From Oscillospiraceae bacterium (GTDB taxonomy: Bacteria > Bacillota > Clostridia > Oscillospirales > Ruminococcaceae): a stretch of 64,000 nt of DNA. Position 1 is the first letter of the stretch, and every line of letters begins with the position of its first letter. Shown here in pieces: positions 16,116 through 24,650 of this stretch. The notes under the pieces were generated by a model. That model did no database searches and was not told the DNA's origin. It was given only the letters and a program-made list of their open reading frames with translations. A program made the position numbers and the translations under genes. The stretch is taken from NCBI GenBank assembly GCA_017408395.1, contig JAFQUQ010000025.1, forward strand, positions 1 to 64,000. Reading direction: 5' to 3'.

Positions 16116-16700
16116 GTGGCACTCGGCGATGACGAAAAGAGCTTTGAGGCGTCTATTTATCTGCGTGAATGTTTTGAACGTATGGGAATAAAGCCTGAAA
16201 TCCACACGATTATGTCACAGATCGAATCTTCCGGTATTACTGAAATTGATATGCGTAATCACAAGCGTCAGTCATACGGCATAGATTTCATTCTCCCCGA
16301 AAAAATTTATACATATTCCAAGCTTATTGATTCACCTATTGAAAAAATGGGCAGAAAAATGTTTTTGATGTGGAACAACGGCGGAAATACCGCAAGTTCA
16401 GAAAAAACAGACTACTCCGATTTCTACGATTTTGAATTCAATTACCGTTCATCAATATCTGCGTCATTATTCTGGCAGATACGTAAAAAACTTGGTATGA
16501 ACATCGAGGTCTCCGAAGAAAACAAACATCTTGAACATCAGCGCTGGAACGCATATATGCGCTCGGAAGGCTTCAGATATTCACCCAAGCGGAATGACGT
16601 TGCCAGACTCCATCATAACCTTGTTCCCTTTGACGATCTTGACGATGCTACCAAGGAATATGACGCTTACCCGATCATTTCAGTTTCAGAAGATACATAA
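16116..16700 (+). CDS. RyR-domain protein with partial TrkA-N region, 5'-truncated
   Basis: The first possible start is GTG at 16116, giving 194 residues. The frame is open and meaningful from 16029, after a TAA at 16026-16028, without any start codon. Residues at the front (IVLVALGDDEKSFEASIYLR) match the second half of a TrkA-N/Rossmann domain. The C-terminus (EHQRWNAYMRSEGF followed by RLHHNLVPFDDL) is a RyR domain as found in bacterial proteins with TrkA-N fusions. Ligand unknown; roles in nucleotide-linked conflict systems are only proposed for the family. It lies head-to-head with the nuclease gene, and both lose their front at the same junction. No ribosome site is seen at the GTG. Confidence 0.55.
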   Translation: MALGDDEKSFEASIYLRECFERMGIKPEIHTIMSQIESSGITEIDMRNHKRQSYGIDFILPEKIYTYSKLIDSPIEKMGRKMFLMWNNGGNTASSEKTDYSDFYDFEFNYRSSISASLFWQIRKKLGMNIEVSEENKHLEHQRWNAYMRSEGFRYSPKRNDVARLHHNLVPFDDLDDATKEYDAYPIISVSEDT

Positions 16701-16709
16701 CAATACAAA

Positions 16710-16755
16710 ACAAGCTGTCAGTTCAACACATAATTGAGCTGACAGCTTGTTTATT
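16710..16755. terminator. Long-stem terminator between convergent genes
   Basis: ACAAGCTGTCAG (16710-16721) pairs with CTGACAGCTTGT (16739-16750), and the stem extends inward. T-rich flanks lie on both sides. Confidence 0.75.
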
Positions 16756-16769
16756 CGAGTAAAAATATT

Positions 16770-18524
16770 TTACAATCTCCAGAACATAAACATATTCCAG
16801 TAAGCTATATTTACAACCGTGATAACGAGAGATACGGCAGTTGCATAATTGCAGAACCTTGTGAATTTACCCGACTCTGTTTTCGGAATTTTTACAAAGC
16901 CGTATACCGCAAGAACAAGCATTATCACTGCAAGCGCTCCGGCTGCTGCAAGTGCCCACACATATGCCGATGACAATGCATAACCGAATGCACTTACTGC
17001 AACATATCCCAGAAGCAGTATAAATACGATCTGAGCAAGACCTGAAACCGTGCTCCATTTTCCAAGAGGGCGTGCAGTTTCCTTTTTCCTTATCCTTCTT
17101 ATTATGTACACAATAAGTCTTACTATAAGGCTCAGGACTGAAAGCACGGGAACTGCAAGAATAAGTATAAACAGTACGGTTTCAAGTATAAACACACCCA
17201 CAGGCGTTTTTACATAATCACCGTAAGGTGCATATATATTTCCGTTTTCCGCTTCATACCACACATCTTCTTCGGGAAATTCCCCCAGAAACGAAGCACT
17301 CATTATCTTGAACGCACCCTCACGGACAGTTCTTGCAGGACGGTATATTCCGTCAGTTGACTCTCTTTGTCCGTCATAATAGGAGTCTGCGTCGAATTCT
17401 CCGAAAACAAGCTCCTGCATTTCACTGTTGTAAACAGTTTCACCTGACTGATTTGTCATAACGACCGTTCCCGTACCGCTGTTTAAATCAAGCAGGAGCA
17501 TTGACGAACAGCCTGCGGTATTTCCGTCGTGTCCCACAGTTTCAACGCCGAATGGAACAACCCAGAAGCCGTGATAATTCAATGGCTTTCCGCTGTTTCC
17601 GAAATATTTTGTAGGAGTAAAAAGGACGTTACGGGTATCTTTGTTTTTAAATAAGGGTGTATTTTCATCAAGAAGCGATTTTCCGAAAGCTTCAAAATCC
17701 GCCAGTGTTGATGTACACATTCCCGCAGGATAAAGGGGTATATTGTAAAAACAATCGGGAATAAGCGTGCCGTCTGTTGTGTAGCACTGAAGCTGTGTAC
17801 GTTTTGATGCTACCTGCTCATTGTCGCTTAAATCGGGAGCAAGTGCGCTGTTATTCATATTAAGGGGTGCAAAAATGTTCTTATGCACATATCCGCTGAA
17901 GCTTTCTCCGCTTATTCTTTCAACAATAAAGCCTGCAAGAGCAACGCCCCAGTTTGAATATGCGGAAACCGTGCCCGGCTCATAAATCTGTGCAGGATAA
18001 TGCGCCTTTAAAGCTTCTTCAAGGGACGGTATACGCTCCGTGTTTTTTACGAAAAGGTCAGCGTAGGTCTCCTGATAGCCTGCGGAATGGTTCATAAGAT
18101 GGGTCATTGTAACGGGCGTATCATAGCGCTGATTTTTAAGAAAACCATCGGGAAGATATTCTCTTATATCCGTATCAAGGTCGATTTTACCCTGCTCCCA
18201 CAACTGCATTACGCTTACCCAGACAAGAAGCTTTGTTGCAGAGCCCCACTCCATAACGGTACTGCTGTCATTGACGATGCCGTTTTCCTTATCTCCATAG
18301 CCGAAGTAACCGCTGTAAATCGTTTCAGACGAATTGAACACGCTTACAGAAAATGCCGCTGTTGTATCTTCGTGCTGAGAAACAAACTCCTCTATCCTGC
18401 TGCCTGTTTCGTCATAAGCCAGCCCCGACGGAAGCGTTGCTTCTGCGGCATTTGCTGTAACCGCAAGACACATCACCGACGCCGACATAATCATTGCAGA
18501 TATTCTTTTCAGTAATTTTTTCAT
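16770..18524 (-). CDS. Serine hydrolase of the beta-lactamase/penicillin-binding class C family with C-terminal membrane helices
   Basis: 584 residues: signal peptide (1 to about 26, ending ANAAEA), then a class C beta-lactamase-like hydrolase. The nucleophile motif S-x-x-K is Ser95-Ala-Thr-Lys98 (GSATKL), followed by YSN (AYSNWG) and an HDG triad replacing KTG (GHDGNTAG). About four hydrophobic helices follow from residue 450. Such proteins act outside the membrane on peptides, D-amino acids or esters; few are true beta-lactamases. AAGGAG with GGAAA directly before ATG 18524 marks the start, and the longer open frame to 18668 would run into the upstream gene. It follows the acyltransferase by 22 nt, so the two probably form an operon. 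Confidence 0.85.
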   Translation of the reverse strand: MKKLLKRISAMIMSASVMCLAVTANAAEATLPSGLAYDETGSRIEEFVSQHEDTTAAFSVSVFNSSETIYSGYFGYGDKENGIVNDSSTVMEWGSATKLLVWVSVMQLWEQGKIDLDTDIREYLPDGFLKNQRYDTPVTMTHLMNHSAGYQETYADLFVKNTERIPSLEEALKAHYPAQIYEPGTVSAYSNWGVALAGFIVERISGESFSGYVHKNIFAPLNMNNSALAPDLSDNEQVASKRTQLQCYTTDGTLIPDCFYNIPLYPAGMCTSTLADFEAFGKSLLDENTPLFKNKDTRNVLFTPTKYFGNSGKPLNYHGFWVVPFGVETVGHDGNTAGCSSMLLLDLNSGTGTVVMTNQSGETVYNSEMQELVFGEFDADSYYDGQRESTDGIYRPARTVREGAFKIMSASFLGEFPEEDVWYEAENGNIYAPYGDYVKTPVGVFILETVLFILILAVPVLSVLSLIVRLIVYIIRRIRKKETARPLGKWSTVSGLAQIVFILLLGYVAVSAFGYALSSAYVWALAAAGALAVIMLVLAVYGFVKIPKTESGKFTRFCNYATAVSLVITVVNIAYWNMFMFWRL

Positions 18525-18546
18525 TTTCCTTCTCCTTTTGCCTGTA

Positions 18547-19815
18547 TTAAACAGTATTTTTCTCCCTGCTCCTTTTAAGCGACAGCTCATAAAGATACTC
18601 GGTGGCAAACTGAATTTTCGTCGCATTGAAGCCATTTTCAAGGGGATAGATAAAATATGTATTATCAACGGTTGAAAGCGTTATGCACTGTCCTTTACCT
18701 CTGTAATCATATTCGGTATGCACGGATGTCATTGTACCAGGTGCAAAATCAAGGGTCCCTTCCTTTTCACAGCCGTAATCCTTAAAGATAAGACGGAAGC
18801 CGTCTTTGTTGTGTATAAGCCTGCCTTCTCCAAGGTCAATAAAGTTTACGGCATTGGGAAGCGACTCGATTTTTACTCTCATATCAAGGCTGTATTCTCC
18901 CCTGTCGATTTCAGCTTCGACTGATTTTCTCTGCCATTCGTACCAGTCGGGAATGTGGGAAAAGCTGTCCTCTGCTCCGTCTGCCCTGACCATTCTGCCG
19001 TACTCGGTCATTGTTCTTTTCATACCGCACTCTTTACAGAAAATATCCGTACCTTTTGTATCTGTGCAGAACTCACTTCCGCACTCACAGCATTTATAAA
19101 GCGGAAGATGTATGCCCTCGGCACGTTTATCGTAAGTAACAGCCATTTTCATTTCATTCTGATAAGCGTACTCATCGTAAGAAAGGAACTCCCCTATCTT
19201 AGCGTTTACATCCTCGACCGATGCTTCACGCAGCTGTTCACGTGTGTATATCTGCGTTATAACAGCTTCAAGCATAACCTCTTTACGCATGGTAAGATTC
19301 CATATGGGCGACTGCAAATAGTTTCCCCTCATATTCAGAACGACCACGGGAACATCCAGATATTTAGCAAGCTTTCCTACCGATTCTGGTAGCTTTGAGC
19401 TTGTACCCACATTTGCATAACGTGCCTCAGGATACATTACAAGTATGCCCTTTCTGTCAATGACCCGTTTGATATTCTTGACCAGAGCAAGGTCGTTGAC
19501 AAATTTTCTCGTACCTAAACAGCCTGCCTGACGATAAAGCCATTCTCCGTAATTTTCAAAGCCCTCCAGCTCGGAAATATAGTTTGCCCTGTAAGGAAAA
19601 ACAGCAAGGGGCGAAACGAAAAAATCCATAAATGCATGGTGCGTACCCAGAACAAGATACGGCGGCTTAAGCCCCTTCATATTAACCTTATTCAATCTGA
19701 ATTTATACCTTCCCGTCACAATTTTGCATATTCCCCATATCAACGGCATAAAAAACAGATTTTGCTTCGGCGGAACACGTTTACGGTCAAATGGTACTGT
19801 ATTGATTTTTTTCAT
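18547..19815 (-). CDS. PlsC-type acyltransferase with zinc-ribbon C-terminal part
   Basis: 422 residues. The glycerolipid acyltransferase motifs are HHAFMD (His59 and Asp64, H-x4-D), YPEARYAN (substrate motif III region) and VVVLNMRG. The family transfers acyl chains to lysophospholipids at the inner membrane face. The C-terminal ~190 residues contain a four-cysteine ribbon (CCECGSEFC and CKECGMK) and a beta-rich domain, an addition not found in simple PlsC. GGGGAAAGAG stands 6 nt before ATG 19815; an ATG two codons earlier is too close to it. A consensus promoter lies upstream and a serine hydrolase gene follows. Confidence 0.85.
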   Translation of the reverse strand: MKKINTVPFDRKRVPPKQNLFFMPLIWGICKIVTGRYKFRLNKVNMKGLKPPYLVLGTHHAFMDFFVSPLAVFPYRANYISELEGFENYGEWLYRQAGCLGTRKFVNDLALVKNIKRVIDRKGILVMYPEARYANVGTSSKLPESVGKLAKYLDVPVVVLNMRGNYLQSPIWNLTMRKEVMLEAVITQIYTREQLREASVEDVNAKIGEFLSYDEYAYQNEMKMAVTYDKRAEGIHLPLYKCCECGSEFCTDTKGTDIFCKECGMKRTMTEYGRMVRADGAEDSFSHIPDWYEWQRKSVEAEIDRGEYSLDMRVKIESLPNAVNFIDLGEGRLIHNKDGFRLIFKDYGCEKEGTLDFAPGTMTSVHTEYDYRGKGQCITLSTVDNTYFIYPLENGFNATKIQFATEYLYELSLKRSREKNTV

Positions 19816-19852
19816 AAACATCTCTTTCCCCAATAACTTTATTTCAAATAAT

Positions 19853-19881
19853 ATTATACGACATATAGTATGTTTTGTCAA
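19853..19881 (-). promoter_or_regulatory. Promoter of the acyltransferase operon, with operator-like palindrome
   Basis: On the minus strand TTGACA (19881-19876) and TATAAT (19858-19853) are 17 bp apart. The spacer carries ACTATA-TGTCG-TATAAT, an imperfect form of the palindrome in the promoter at 9762-9796. The same or a related repressor may bind both. Confidence 0.7.
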
Positions 19882-19911
19882 TACCTTTCATCTTATTTCT
19901 TTTTAAAACAA

Positions 19912-19943
19912 AAAGCCGTATCCTTTTTCGGACACGGCTTTAA
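19912..19943 (-). terminator. Terminator after the lipoprotein gene
   Basis: AAAGCCGT and ACGGCTTT form the stem around a TCC/GGA-containing loop, and a T-rich stretch follows on the minus strand. Confidence 0.65.
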
Positions 19944-19955
19944 CTGTATGCATTT

Positions 19956-21134
19956 TTAATCCACGATACCTATACTTCCGTTATCGTAATTTACAATTGC
20001 GGCGTGGCTGTCAGAATAGCTGAAAACATCATAATTCCCGTAGTCAATTTCAAAGGTCTCCATAACCTCGCCTGTTTCGGTGCTTAAAATGTAGGCATTT
20101 GAAACATCATCATAAGATGTGCGGAGAAGGATTATTTTTTCGCCGTCTGCCGTTATGCCCCAATCTATCATATCACGGTAATTCCACTCAAAGGGCAGAC
20201 CTGCCAGAAATTCCGTTTCAAGAGTTTCACTGTCCGTAACATAAACCTCCGTAGCCACTCCGTCCCAAGCACCCTTTGCAGAATAAATTTTACCGTCCCT
20301 GTGTCCGATAGGAATGAGGTCTTCCGATTGCGGAACTTCCGATACTGTAACGCTTTCAAAGTCGTAGATACCAAATCCGGGTATGCTTTCATAGCCAGCC
20401 ATTCTGTAAACAAAACGGTTTTCGTCCAGCTCAAACATAAACCAAGGTACACGCATATCAAACTTTGCTTCTTCAAAGGATTTTCCGCTTATAAGCAGTT
20501 CGCCACCGTCGGCAAGCAGGTCTACACCCCAGCTTCCGATACTGTGACCGCAGGCATAAAGCATTTCATCATCGCAGGTATAATCCTCATCAAGCTCAAC
20601 TGTAAAATCATCCTTTATCTTAAGCGCAGCGTCAGCTATTTCAGTATATCCGCCCTCATCGAAACGGTAAAGATGAAGCTTGCATATCTCTCCCTTATTT
20701 CCCGCAATAAAATAATCGCTTGACCAGCCTTCGGGAAGGTCATATTCAAACTTAAGCTCAACAGGGTCAATGCTGTAAATACGCAGCTTTAATGAATATG
20801 TACCGTCACCGTCGTTTATTGAATATCTTGCGCAGTAATATTCCCCCGAAATAATCGAACGGCCTATATATGATTCTTCTGCGTCATTGTGACCGCCTAA
20901 ATTGTAAAACTTGATCCCCGTTTCTTCCGTTGATGTTTCGTCAGTAACAGCTTCCGATATTTCCGTTACGATCTCAGTTGTTGTTTCAGCAACGGTTTCT
21001 TTAATTGTTTCCGTAAGCTCTGTTACGCTTTCAACCGCAGACACTGTTTCCGCTTGCGGCACATTGTTTTCAGCCGAACAGGACGCAAGCACAAAAGCTG
21101 AAATAATACAGGCAATCACAAGCTTATTCTTCAT
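19956..21134 (-). CDS. Putative lipoprotein with beta-propeller-like sensor part
   Basis: 392 residues. Signal peptide and lipobox FVLASC (Cys at about 19) predict anchoring outside the membrane. A Thr/Glu/Val-rich linker of about 60 residues (TETIKETVAETTTEIVTEIS) follows. Then comes a beta-rich domain of about 310 residues with repeated Y/W-rich strands and Asp/Gly turns (for example YVTDSETLETEFLAGLPFEW), suggesting a propeller. No catalytic motif. AAGGGGTG stands 6 nt before ATG 21134. The open frame to 21167 lacks a site. Function unknown. Confidence 0.65.
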   Translation of the reverse strand: MKNKLVIACIISAFVLASCSAENNVPQAETVSAVESVTELTETIKETVAETTTEIVTEISEAVTDETSTEETGIKFYNLGGHNDAEESYIGRSIISGEYYCARYSINDGDGTYSLKLRIYSIDPVELKFEYDLPEGWSSDYFIAGNKGEICKLHLYRFDEGGYTEIADAALKIKDDFTVELDEDYTCDDEMLYACGHSIGSWGVDLLADGGELLISGKSFEEAKFDMRVPWFMFELDENRFVYRMAGYESIPGFGIYDFESVTVSEVPQSEDLIPIGHRDGKIYSAKGAWDGVATEVYVTDSETLETEFLAGLPFEWNYRDMIDWGITADGEKIILLRTSYDDVSNAYILSTETGEVMETFEIDYGNYDVFSYSDSHAAIVNYDNGSIGIVD

Positions 21135-21250
21135 AAAAACACCCCTTGTTTTAATCTGATAAACCAATTATATCACAACAGCCTGTTTTTTCAATATCAA
21201 TAGCCGAACTGTAATTATTTGTAATCAGTCTGTAATAACCGCTGAAAAGC

Positions 21251-21302
21251 AAATTCCCCTGCCGCCGTAGGAGATAACGGCAGCAAGGGAAGATTATGTT
21301 TT
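21251..21302 (-). terminator. Hairpin with conserved ATCTCCTA loop, copy B
   Basis: A 14-bp stem (TTCCCTTGCTGCCG with CGGCGGCAGGGGAA, including G-U pairs) closes loop TTATCTCCTA, just after the chemoreceptor stop. It matches copy A at 9691-9750 without gaps over 40 nt, with the loop conserved and pairing kept at several changed stem positions. It probably ends the chemoreceptor mRNA. Confidence 0.55.
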
Positions 21303-21318
21303 ATTTTAATTTAAAGCA

Positions 21319-23196
21319 TTAAGCGCCTGTGTTTACCATATCAATAAGCTTGCCTGCTTCATCATCAAGACGCTTTGCAGTATCCTGTGCATTGAAGGAA
21401 ATAGCAGAGTTCTTCTGTACAACATCGGAAATCTGAGTCATACCGTCAACAGCTTCGTTGATAGCTCTTGCCTGCTTGGTTGTTGCAACGGAAATTTCAG
21501 AAATAAGTGCTGCACTCTTTTCTACGCTTTCAAGCATTTCATTGATTTCAGCAGCTGCCTCATCAGCAATAAGCGCACCCTGTTCAACAGCGGCAATTGT
21601 TTCATTGATAAGGTCGGTTGTGCCCTTTACAGCTTCAGCAGACTTGTTTGCAAGGTTTCTTACTTCGTCAGCTACTACTGCAAAGCCCTTACCGTGCTGA
21701 CCTGCTCTTGCGGCTTCAACTGCGGCATTAAGAGCAAGGATGTTGGTCTGGAATGCAATATCATCAATAGTCTTGACAATGTTGTGAATCTTCTGGGAAG
21801 CCTCGCTGATACGAGCCATAGAATCCTGCATCTGGTGCATCTTTTCAGCGCTTGCCTTAAGCTGGATGCCTGTTTCGATGGAAATTCTGTTTGCATTTTC
21901 AGCAGTTTCCGCATTGTCGTTTACATCTCTTGAAATAGAAGCAAATGCGGCAGAAAGCTCTTCAACCGTAGCGGCCTGTGAAGAAGAACCGTCCGAAATC
22001 TGAGAGGATACCTCCTGCATTTCGTTTGAATAGGAATTGATGCTGTGAGAAACATCGGTAATTTTACCGAGAAGCTCTTCCATAGAGGAGTTGAGTGCTT
22101 CTGCTTCCGAAACCTTGACCTTAATTGCGTCCATCATATCGTTGATACCGTCGCTGAGAACGCAGAATTCCTTGCAGGTTCTTACATTTACACGCATATC
22201 GGTGTTACCGCTCTTGATAACAGCCATTTCATCTTCAATCTTGATAAGACCGTTGATGATATGCTTGGAAACAGCTCTGTTTACAAGCCAAGCAAGAAGT
22301 GCAAATACAAGTGCACTGAGGATAATTACAACAACAGTTGTGCTTGCAGCCTCACCGATTACTTCACCTGCCGGGATAAGTGTACCAATATAGTATTCGT
22401 CTGTTTCGGAAACAAGTGCAACATAACGATCACCCAGAATCATAATGGAATCGGATGAGCCAATACACTTGTTGATTATATCCTGATCAAGACCCACATC
22501 AGTGGAAGGGAGTCCCACATAGGACAAATCAAAGAAAGCAGCCATAGTCATATCTGCCTTGTTTACAGCAAACATTGTACCCTCGTCGCCTACTGTAAGC
22601 GCACCGAGAATAACGTCAAGCTGATTGTCGGCAAGTGTATCTGTAAGACGTACAGGCTCCATACCAATCTGAACGATACCCTTTGCGTCACGTCTCGGAA
22701 CGCTTATGTACTGGAAAAGCTTGCCTTCTGCACCGTTTGGCTGAGCTTCCTGTGCAATTTCAAGCGTATCATCCTCAAGAATAGGAAGGAAAGGCTTTGT
22801 CTGCTCGGATGTGTTAAAATCAAATCCGAAATAATCGGGAATAGTACCCCACCAGATAACAGCCTTGTCATCTGTAACGTGAAGCTCGTCAACTTCAAGC
22901 ATTTCACGTATCATTTCAAGCTCATCCGCCTTTTCGATGATGGATGGGTCGTATTCGATCATCTGAGCAAAAGCGTTTGCCTTTGAAATGTATTCCTTGT
23001 TAAGATTTTCCGTAAGCTCTTCAATAGTTACCTTACTCTCGTCAATTCTGACGATTGCGTCTTCAATTCTCAGAGAAGCCGTTTTATCGGCATTGTTTTT
23101 TGCAAGAATAATTTCAAGTCCGAACACAAGCACCGCCATAATTGAAAGAGCTATGACCGCACCGACAAGTATATTCTTCAAAATAATTTTTCTCAT
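21319..23196 (-). CDS. Methyl-accepting chemotaxis protein with outside dCACHE-like sensor
   Basis: 625 residues: membrane helix at about 10-32, an outside sensor of about 240 residues with Cache-like features, a second helix (about 285-310), a HAMP-like region ([20 protein letters not shown]) and a long signalling coiled coil. The hairpin tip [20 protein letters not shown] followed by [15 protein letters not shown] is the kinase-contact signature of chemoreceptors. It would form arrays with CheA/CheW, and a CheW-CZB protein lies at 62.3 kb. AGGGGAT lies 5-6 nt before the ATG. It is a single-gene unit with its own promoter. Confidence 0.93.
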   Translation of the reverse strand: MRKIILKNILVGAVIALSIMAVLVFGLEIILAKNNADKTASLRIEDAIVRIDESKVTIEELTENLNKEYISKANAFAQMIEYDPSIIEKADELEMIREMLEVDELHVTDDKAVIWWGTIPDYFGFDFNTSEQTKPFLPILEDDTLEIAQEAQPNGAEGKLFQYISVPRRDAKGIVQIGMEPVRLTDTLADNQLDVILGALTVGDEGTMFAVNKADMTMAAFFDLSYVGLPSTDVGLDQDIINKCIGSSDSIMILGDRYVALVSETDEYYIGTLIPAGEVIGEAASTTVVVIILSALVFALLAWLVNRAVSKHIINGLIKIEDEMAVIKSGNTDMRVNVRTCKEFCVLSDGINDMMDAIKVKVSEAEALNSSMEELLGKITDVSHSINSYSNEMQEVSSQISDGSSSQAATVEELSAAFASISRDVNDNAETAENANRISIETGIQLKASAEKMHQMQDSMARISEASQKIHNIVKTIDDIAFQTNILALNAAVEAARAGQHGKGFAVVADEVRNLANKSAEAVKGTTDLINETIAAVEQGALIADEAAAEINEMLESVEKSAALISEISVATTKQARAINEAVDGMTQISDVVQKNSAISFNAQDTAKRLDDEAGKLIDMVNTGA

Positions 23197-23292
23197 AAAT
23201 TCATCCCCTGACCTACGTTTTCATAAAATGTCATAAGTGCATATTTCACAAAACAATCCATAAATCATATGCAAAATATGTCCTCATTCAAC

Positions 23293-23321
23293 ATTATAAC
23301 ATCTAAGAATTAATTTGTCAA
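23293..23321 (-). promoter_or_regulatory. Promoter of the chemoreceptor gene
   Basis: Minus-strand TTGACA (23321-23316) and TATAAT (23298-23293) are 17 bp apart. Confidence 0.75.
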
Positions 23322-23339
23322 TATTTTATTTAAATTCAA

Positions 23340-24311
23340 CTATTTTATGTATTTTGAAATAAAACGTTCAATGGTATCCCAGTAAATTTCAGGCTCGGCA
23401 ACGTCCGACTGTATATGCTTTGCACCTTCGATAACAAGCTTTTCCTTTTCACCTGCCGCCGCATTATAAAGTCTGTCCAGCATTGAGAACGGCACAAAGT
23501 TATCTTCCGTTCCGTGGATCATAAGTATCGGCAGCCTGCTGCGTTTAAGCGCGTTTACGGCACTTGCTTCCTTAAATCCGAAGCCGTGGACAAGCTTTGA
23601 ATACGCCGAAACTATATTAAGCAGCGGAACTGCGGGGAGTCCGAACAGATTTTTAAGCTGCACCGCAAATTCATCCCATACAGACGTATAGCCGCAGTCC
23701 TCAACAAGCACCTTTACATTGTCAGGCAGCTTTTCACCTGCCGCCATCATAACCTCCGCTGCACCCATCGACACGCCGTAAAGCACGATTTCTGCGCAGG
23801 TATCACGTGAGGTTATAAAGTTTACATAACCCATAAGGTCCCTGCGTTCAAGCCATCCCATTCCAAGATACTTTCCTGCTGTCTTTCCTGTTCCTCTGCC
23901 GTCGGGTGCAAGCACGTTATATCCCATATTATAGAAATTATATGCCTGATAGCCCATTTTTTCACAGTTATCCTTGTAACCGTGGCAGATAATTGCATAT
24001 CTGTGGGTGTGCTCCTCGTGTTCCGCAAGGAGAGCGTGTACCTTTACGCCGTCATTTGTAAGCAGATAGATGTTCTCGGAATGATTTACAAACCAGTCAC
24101 GGTATTTTTCCTGTCTGCCATGGATAATGTCGATATTTGCCTTCTGCTCGGGTGGAATAGCCTCTCCGTCACGGAAGCCGCCGTTTATTCTGAAGCTGTT
24201 TTTTCCGCTTCCCATTGCAAAATCGCAGAAATATTTTGAAACCGCAGCTAGCGCAGCTGTTACTGCCGCAATTGCTGACACGGTTATGATAATTTTAGTA
24301 GACTTTTTCAT
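23340..24311 (-). CDS. Membrane-anchored alpha/beta hydrolase
   Basis: 323 residues. An N-terminal hydrophobic anchor (about 7-27) is followed by an alpha/beta-hydrolase fold with oxyanion HGYKDN, nucleophile elbow GVSMGA, acid in HGTEDNFVP and His in GAKHIQS. This full triad places it with BAAT/dienelactone-like or lipase/peptidase-type serine hydrolases of Firmicutes. An AGGAGG stands about 26 nt before the ATG, too far to be normal, and in-frame stops forbid an earlier start. Translation may use a folded leader. Substrate unknown. Confidence 0.85.
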   Translation of the reverse strand: MKKSTKIIITVSAIAAVTAALAAVSKYFCDFAMGSGKNSFRINGGFRDGEAIPPEQKANIDIIHGRQEKYRDWFVNHSENIYLLTNDGVKVHALLAEHEEHTHRYAIICHGYKDNCEKMGYQAYNFYNMGYNVLAPDGRGTGKTAGKYLGMGWLERRDLMGYVNFITSRDTCAEIVLYGVSMGAAEVMMAAGEKLPDNVKVLVEDCGYTSVWDEFAVQLKNLFGLPAVPLLNIVSAYSKLVHGFGFKEASAVNALKRSRLPILMIHGTEDNFVPFSMLDRLYNAAAGEKEKLVIEGAKHIQSDVAEPEIYWDTIERFISKYIK

Positions 24312-24436
24312 AAAAACACACGCTCAATCTGTGAGCTGTCCTCCTTTTTTTACTTTATATTAAATATATCACAATTTAGAAATAAAATCAACATTTTTAC
24401 AATATAATTTTTTATTAAAAAAATTCCCCAAAACCC

Positions 24437-24465
24437 TTGACAAACATTTCTTAAAGTGATATAAT
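24437..24465 (+). promoter_or_regulatory. Promoter of tRNA-Arg
   Basis: TTGACA (24437-24442) and TATAAT (24460-24465) with a 17-bp spacer, 20 bp before the tRNA. Confidence 0.85.
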
Positions 24466-24484
24466 AAATAAGCTGATTAAAGAT

Positions 24485-24561
24485 GCGTTGTTAGCTCAGC
24501 TGGATAGAGTGACTGGCTACGAACCAGTAGGTCAGGGGTTCGAGTCCCTTACAGCGCACCA
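24485..24561 (+). tRNA. tRNA-Arg (anticodon ACG)
   Basis: 77 nt including an encoded CCA. The acceptor stem pairs GCGTTGT with ACAGCGC (one G-U). The D-arm contains AGCTCAGCTGG. The anticodon stem ACTGG/CCAGT encloses loop CTACGAA with anticodon ACG, and the T-arm is GGGGTTCGAGTCCC. A34 is normally changed to inosine, reading CGU, CGC and CGA. A promoter precedes it and a terminator follows. Confidence 0.95.
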
Positions 24562-24564
24562 GCA

Positions 24565-24597
24565 AAACCTTCTGTCTTCGGACAGAAGGTTTTTTTA
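24565..24597 (+). terminator. Terminator of the tRNA gene
   Basis: ACCTTCTGTC-TTCG-GACAGAAGGT followed by seven T residues, a UUCG-capped hairpin. Confidence 0.9.
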
Positions 24598-24617
24598 TTA
24601 CCGGTTTTCATATACAA

Positions 24618-24648
24618 AAAGCTCCTGCACGGAAAATGCAGGAGCTTT
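24618..24648 (-). terminator. Terminator of the PASTA kinase-like gene
   Basis: AAAGCTCCTGCA (24618-24629) pairs with TGCAGGAGCTTT (24637-24648), directly past the stop, with a T tract on the minus strand. Confidence 0.85.
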
Positions 24649-24650
24649 GA

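Noticed and set aside
16011..16205. 64-codon minus-strand frame across the head-to-head junction
   Set aside because: It overlaps a better-supported plus-strand TrkA-N/RyR frame, has no ribosome site and no recognisable protein sense.
18525..18668. N-terminal extension of the serine hydrolase
   Set aside because: It would overlap the acyltransferase end and bury the signal peptide; ATG 18524 has a clear ribosome site.
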